Shown here piece after piece: positions 13,213 to 16,905 of a DNA stretch of 16,905 nt. The notes under the pieces were generated by a model. The model did not search any database and was not told where the DNA came from. It worked only from the letters and a program-made list of their open reading frames with translations. Numbering within the stretch: position 1 is the stretch's first letter; the number at the start of each line of letters is the position of its first letter. Source of the stretch: VAUL01 sp964603155 (GTDB lineage: Bacteria > Desulfobacterota > Desulfuromonadia > Desulfuromonadales > BM103); assembly GCA_964603155.1 (NCBI GenBank), contig CAZRTZ010000057.1, positions 1-16,905 on the forward strand, in the 5' to 3' direction. The position numbers were made by a program, and so were the translations under genes.

Positions 13213-15654
13213 ATGACCCTGCTCCCGATCCTTGCCGCACTCCTTGCCCTCTTCCTGCTGCTGGCCTATCTTCGCGCCCCGGCCTGGCTGTTTGCCGCTG
13301 CGCTGCCGGTCGCTGCGGGGACGCTCGGTCATGCCGCCGGCGCTCCGGGCGGGGTGACGCTCGGCTTGGCTGGCGCAGGGCTGGCCGTGGCCGGGATGCT
13401 CTTTTTCCCCCCGCTGCGCCGCGTCCTGGTCACCCCCCCGATTTTCCGCCTGTTCAAACGCATGCTCCCCCCCCTGTCGGCAACCGAGCGCGAGGCACTG
13501 GAAGCGGGGAGCGTGGGGTGGGACGGCGAACTGTTCAGCGGCGACCCAAACTGGCGCAAGCTGCTGGCGCTGCCGGCCCCGGCCCTGACACCGGCCGAGC
13601 AGGCGTTTCTCGACGGCCCGGTCGAAGCGCTGTGCCGGATGCTCGACGACTGGCAAAGCGTCGAACACGATCGCGACCTCCCCCCGGAGGTCTGGCAGTT
13701 CATCAAGGCGCAGCGCTTCTTCGGCATGATCATCCCCCCCGAATACGGGGGGCTCGGCTTCTCCGCCTATGCCCACTCCACGGTGATCATGAAGATCGCC
13801 AGCCGCAGCATCGCCGCCGCGGTCACCGTGATGGTCCCCAACTCCCTCGGCCCGGCGGAACTGCTGCTGCACTACGGCACTGAAGAGCAGAAAAGCCTCT
13901 ACCTGCCGCGCCTGGCCAGCGGGACGGAGATCCCCTGCTTCGCCCTGACCGGGCCGGAGGCCGGCAGCGACGCGGCCTCGATCCCCGATCGCGGGGTCGT
14001 CTGCAAAGGGCTCTTCGCCGGCAGGGAGATCGTCGGCGTGCGTCTCAACTGGGAGAAACGCTACATCACCCTCGGCCCGGTGGCGACCCTGCTCGGTCTG
14101 GCCTTCAAGCTCTACGACCCGGAGCACCTGCTCGGCGAGAAGGAAGACGTCGGCATCACCCTGGCGCTGATTCCGACCGATACGCCGGGGATCACCATCG
14201 GCAGCCGGCACGTGCCGCTCGACATCCCGTTCATGAACGGGCCGAACTGGGGGAAGGATGTCTTCATCCCCCTCGACTGGATCGTCGGCGGGGCCGACCG
14301 GGTCGGGCAGGGGTGGCGGATGCTCATGGAATGTCTCGGCGTGGGGCGCTCCATCTCCCTGCCGGCCTTAAGCACCGGCGCGGGGAAGTTGGCCTGCCGC
14401 GGCACCGGCGCCTACGCCCGCATCCGCCGCCAGTTCCGCGTACCGATCGGCCAGATGGAAGGGGTCGAGGAGGCGCTGGCGCGCATCGCCGGGCTGACCT
14501 GCCAGATGGAGGCGGCCCGCGCCATGGCCTGTGCCGCCGTCGATCGCGGCGAGAAGCCGGCCGTCCTCTCGGCGGTGGTCAAGTACAACCTGACCGAACG
14601 CATGCGGCGGGTGCTCAACGATGCCATGGACGTCCAGGGCGGCAGCGCCATCTGCCTCGGCCCGGCCAATTTCCTCGGCCGCCCCTACCAGGCGATCCCG
14701 ATCGGCATCACCGTCGAGGGGGCCAACATCCTGACCCGCACCCTGATCGTCTTCGGCCAGGGGGCGATCCGCAGCCATCCGCACGTGCTCAAGGAGATGC
14801 GGGCGGTGGCCGACCCTGATCCTGCCTCCGGGCTGCGGGCCTTCGACCGGCACTTCTTCGCCCACGTCGGCTTCACCGTCAGCACTGCGGTCCGCGCCTT
14901 CTGGCGGGGGGTCACCGGTGGGCGCCTGGTGGCGGTCCCAGCCGGGCCGTGCCGGCGCGAGCTGCAGCGGGCCAGCCGCTACAGCAGCGCCTTCGTGCTG
15001 ACCGCCGATGCCGCGATGCTGGTGCTGGGCGGCAACTTGAAGCGCAAGGAACGCCTTTCCGGCAGGATGGCCGACATCCTCTCCAACCTTTACCTGGTCT
15101 CCGCGGTGGTCAAGCAGTTCGAGGATCATGGCCGGCCGGAGGAGGAGCGGCCGCTGGCGGCCTGGGCCTGCGCCGAGAGCTTCCACGTCATCGAGGCGGC
15201 TTTCGCCGAGTTCTTCCGCAACTTCCCGAACCGGCCGGTGGCCTGGCTGCTGCGCCTGCTCGCCTTCCCCTTGGGGATTCGCCCGGCGGCCCCGTCCGAC
15301 CGGCTCGGCCATCGCGTGGCCGCCCTGCTGATGGCACCGTCGTCCGCCCGGGACCGCCTCACCGCCAACATCTTCGTGCCGGCCTCCCTGGACGAGCCGC
15401 TCGGCCGCATCGAGGACGCCCTGGTCAGGGTGATCGCCGCCGAAGCGGTCGAGAAGAAGCTGCGCGAGGCCCTCAAGGCCAGGCGCCTTGCCGACGGGGA
15501 AGGCGCTGCGCTGCTCGACGCGGCGCTGCGGGCCGGGGTGATCACGGCCGACGAGGCGCGGTTGGTCACGGCCGCCGACGCCGCCCGGCGGGCGGTCATC
15601 CGGGTCGACGACTTCCCTGCCGACTACTGGCAAAAGGGGGGCGGCCATGCGTAA
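13213..15654 (+). CDS. fadE: Acyl-CoA dehydrogenase, FadE type
   Basis: The 813-aa protein matches E. coli FadE in length (814 aa) and layout. Two N-terminal hydrophobic segments (about 2-21 and 26-66, continuing to FFPPL) are followed by an acyl-CoA dehydrogenase core: FFGMIIPPEYGGLGFS, FALTGPEAGSDAAS, then GITVEGANILTRTLIVFGQGAI, where Glu502 fits the catalytic base position, and a long helical FadE-specific C-terminus ending DDFPADYWQKGG. It performs the first, FAD-dependent step of fatty acid beta-oxidation, making the trans-2-enoyl-CoA. AGAGG (13203-13207) sets ATG 13213. The stop overlaps the thiolase start by 8 bases, so the two are co-translated. It is divergent from the patatin gene. 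Confidence 0.95.
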   Translation: MTLLPILAALLALFLLLAYLRAPAWLFAAALPVAAGTLGHAAGAPGGVTLGLAGAGLAVAGMLFFPPLRRVLVTPPIFRLFKRMLPPLSATEREALEAGSVGWDGELFSGDPNWRKLLALPAPALTPAEQAFLDGPVEALCRMLDDWQSVEHDRDLPPEVWQFIKAQRFFGMIIPPEYGGLGFSAYAHSTVIMKIASRSIAAAVTVMVPNSLGPAELLLHYGTEEQKSLYLPRLASGTEIPCFALTGPEAGSDAASIPDRGVVCKGLFAGREIVGVRLNWEKRYITLGPVATLLGLAFKLYDPEHLLGEKEDVGITLALIPTDTPGITIGSRHVPLDIPFMNGPNWGKDVFIPLDWIVGGADRVGQGWRMLMECLGVGRSISLPALSTGAGKLACRGTGAYARIRRQFRVPIGQMEGVEEALARIAGLTCQMEAARAMACAAVDRGEKPAVLSAVVKYNLTERMRRVLNDAMDVQGGSAICLGPANFLGRPYQAIPIGITVEGANILTRTLIVFGQGAIRSHPHVLKEMRAVADPDPASGLRAFDRHFFAHVGFTVSTAVRAFWRGVTGGRLVAVPAGPCRRELQRASRYSSAFVLTADAAMLVLGGNLKRKERLSGRMADILSNLYLVSAVVKQFEDHGRPEEERPLAAWACAESFHVIEAAFAEFFRNFPNRPVAWLLRLLAFPLGIRPAAPSDRLGHRVAALLMAPSSARDRLTANIFVPASLDEPLGRIEDALVRVIAAEAVEKKLREALKARRLADGEGAALLDAALRAGVITADEARLVTAADAARRAVIRVDDFPADYWQKGGGHA

Positions 15655-16892
15655 CCAGGGGAGCTACACCGGCGGCCGGCCGGTCTACGTGGTCGACGGG
15701 TTGCGGACGCCCTGCCTCAAGGCCCGCGACAAGGCCGGACCGTTCTCGGCGGCCGACCTTGCCGTGGGGGCCGGCAAGGCCTTGCTGGCCAGGCAGCCTT
15801 TTGCCCCGGCGGAGCTGGACGAGGTGATCCTCGGCTGCATCATCCCCGGCCCGAAGGAGGCCAACATCGCCCGGATCGTCGCGCTGCGGCTCGGCTGCGG
15901 CAACACGGTGCCGGCCTGGACGGTGCAGCGCAACTGCGGCTCCGGAATGCAGGCCATCGACAGTGCCGCCCAGGCGATCGCCTATGGCCGCGCCGACCTG
16001 GTCCTGGCGGGGGGGACGGAAGCGATGAGCCATGCCCCGGTGCTGCTGCCGCCGATGACCGTCGAGCTGCTCGGCGCCTGGCTGCGCGCGAAAAGCCTGG
16101 GGGAGCGACTGCAGCTGCTCGGCCGCCTGCGGGGCCGGCACTTCCGCCCGGTCTTCAGCCTGCTCGAGGGGTTGACCGACCATATCGTCAACCTCTCCAT
16201 GGGGCAGACGGCGGAGATTCTCGCCCGGCGCTTTGCCATCAGCCGCGAGCGGATGGACGCCTTCGCCGCGCAGAGCCACCAGCGCCTGGCGCAGGCCCAG
16301 AGCGAGGGGCGGCTGACCGAGATCACCCCCCTTTACGCCCCTGACGGCCGGGTCTACGCCCAGGACGACGGCGTACGTGCCGACACCTCCGTGGAGAAAC
16401 TGGCCCAGCTCAAGCCGGCCTTCGACCGCCCCTACGGCCTGGTAACCGCCGGCAACAGCGCCCAGGTCTCCGACGGCGCGGCCCTGCTGCTGCTGGCCAG
16501 TGCCGAGGCCGTCGAGCGCCATGGCCTCAAGGTGCTGGGGCGAATCACCGACTGCGCATGGGCCGGGGTCGAACCGAGCCAGATGGGGCTCGGCCCGGTA
16601 CACGCCATGGCTCCGCTTCTCAAGCGCCAGGGGCTGACGGTCGATACCATCGACGCCTGGGAGATCAACGAGGCCTTCGCCGCCCAGGTCCTGGCCTGCC
16701 TGGAAGCCTGGCAAAGTGCCGCATACTGCCGCAGTGAACTCGGCCTGGAACAGCCCTTTGCCCCGATCCCCCTGGAGCGGCTGAATGTCGATGGCGGCGC
16801 CGTCGCCGTCGGCCACCCGGTCGGCACCAGCGGCGCCCGCATCGTCCTGCACCTCCTCGACGTGCTGCGGCGCAACGGGGCGCGGCGGGGGG
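15647..16892 (+). CDS. fadI: Acetyl-CoA C-acyltransferase (thiolase), FadI-like, 3' partial
   Basis: Thiolase cleaves 3-ketoacyl-CoA into acetyl-CoA and a shortened acyl-CoA, the last step of beta-oxidation. The frame begins at ATG 15647 inside the end of fadE (AGGGGGG at 15635-15641) and runs to the contig edge. Visible motifs are nucleophile Cys97 in QRNCGSGMQAI, the AGGTEAMSHAP block, NEAFAAQ, and His390 in VAVGHPVGTSGARI. The last motif, with the second catalytic cysteine, is missing. The loop SLGERLQLLGRLRGRHFRP and the run LAQLKPAFDRPYGLVTAGN resemble FadI more than FadA. About 415 residues are present, so only some 15-20 are lost. The final codons before 16905 come from adapter-like sequence, so I end the gene at 16892. 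The FadJ-type partner may lie beyond the edge. Confidence 0.9.
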
Positions 16893-16905
16893 CTGTCTCT
16901 TATAC
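16893..16905. other. Sequencing adapter remnant (Nextera mosaic end) at the contig edge
   Basis: The last 13 bases, CTGTCTCTTATAC, equal the start of the Tn5/Nextera mosaic-end adapter (CTGTCTCTTATACACATCT). In frame they would give AVSY, where thiolases continue with a different run toward the second catalytic cysteine. It is best treated as an artefact. Confidence 0.85.

Noticed and set aside
14368..15648. 426-aa minus-strand open frame
   Set aside because: Lies wholly opposite fadE, with low-complexity composition and no motif.
15596..16852. 418-aa minus-strand open frame
   Set aside because: Opposite the thiolase, whose motifs are clear on the plus strand.
1..16905. CRISPR arrays, tRNA or rRNA genes, integrases
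   Set aside because: I saw no direct-repeat arrays with spacers, no tRNA or rRNA sequence, and no integrase or transposase frame.

Overview
The window looks like a contig from a GC-rich bacterium of the Desulfuromonadia/Geobacterales type. The best clue is an RNA element at 8727-8798 that, from memory, closely resembles the Geobacter GEMM-Ib (3',3'-cGAMP-sensing) riboswitches. A small c-type cytochrome, PAS-rich signalling genes and a FadE-type beta-oxidation operon fit this. Both ends are cut. The left end lies inside a helicase gene. The right end runs into a 13-base tail that matches the Nextera transposase mosaic end, so the last bases are probably adapter, not genome.

Layout. 2-2820 holds housekeeping genes on the plus strand: the C-terminal part of a DinG/XPD-type helicase, a secreted MsrA and a small periplasmic cytochrome c. 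2839-3161 holds a 21-bp perfect REP-like palindrome, a 49-aa zinc-ribbon gene on the minus strand, and a second palindrome (14-bp arms) that supplies the stop codon of the next gene. 3158-3979 (minus) encodes an unrecognised two-helix membrane protein.

4417-8252 is a three-gene signalling cassette: a soluble triple-PAS histidine kinase, a protein with a C-terminal DisA_N/diadenylate-cyclase-like domain whose signature residues are altered, and a CheY-like receiver whose tail looks like the eroded start of a GGDEF domain. Behind it lies a 5'-truncated aldo/keto reductase remnant (minus). At the breakpoint of that remnant begin a promoter-like TTGACA, the GEMM-Ib-type riboswitch and an overlapping intrinsic terminator.

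8864-11697 is the operon the riboswitch should control: an L,D-transpeptidase lipoprotein (LysM-like, YkuD, SPOR-like), an Lpp/OprI-like alanine-rich coiled-coil lipoprotein ending in Arg-Lys, and a second YkuD lipoprotein. Together these look like a kit for tethering the outer membrane to peptidoglycan under cyclic-dinucleotide control. That is the most interesting system in the window.

11998-16892 is lipid metabolism: a patatin-like phospholipase (minus), divergent from a fadE-type acyl-CoA dehydrogenase that overlaps by 8 bases a FadI-like thiolase, which runs off the contig. The divergent promoter region is AT-rich and has a TATAAT box on each strand.
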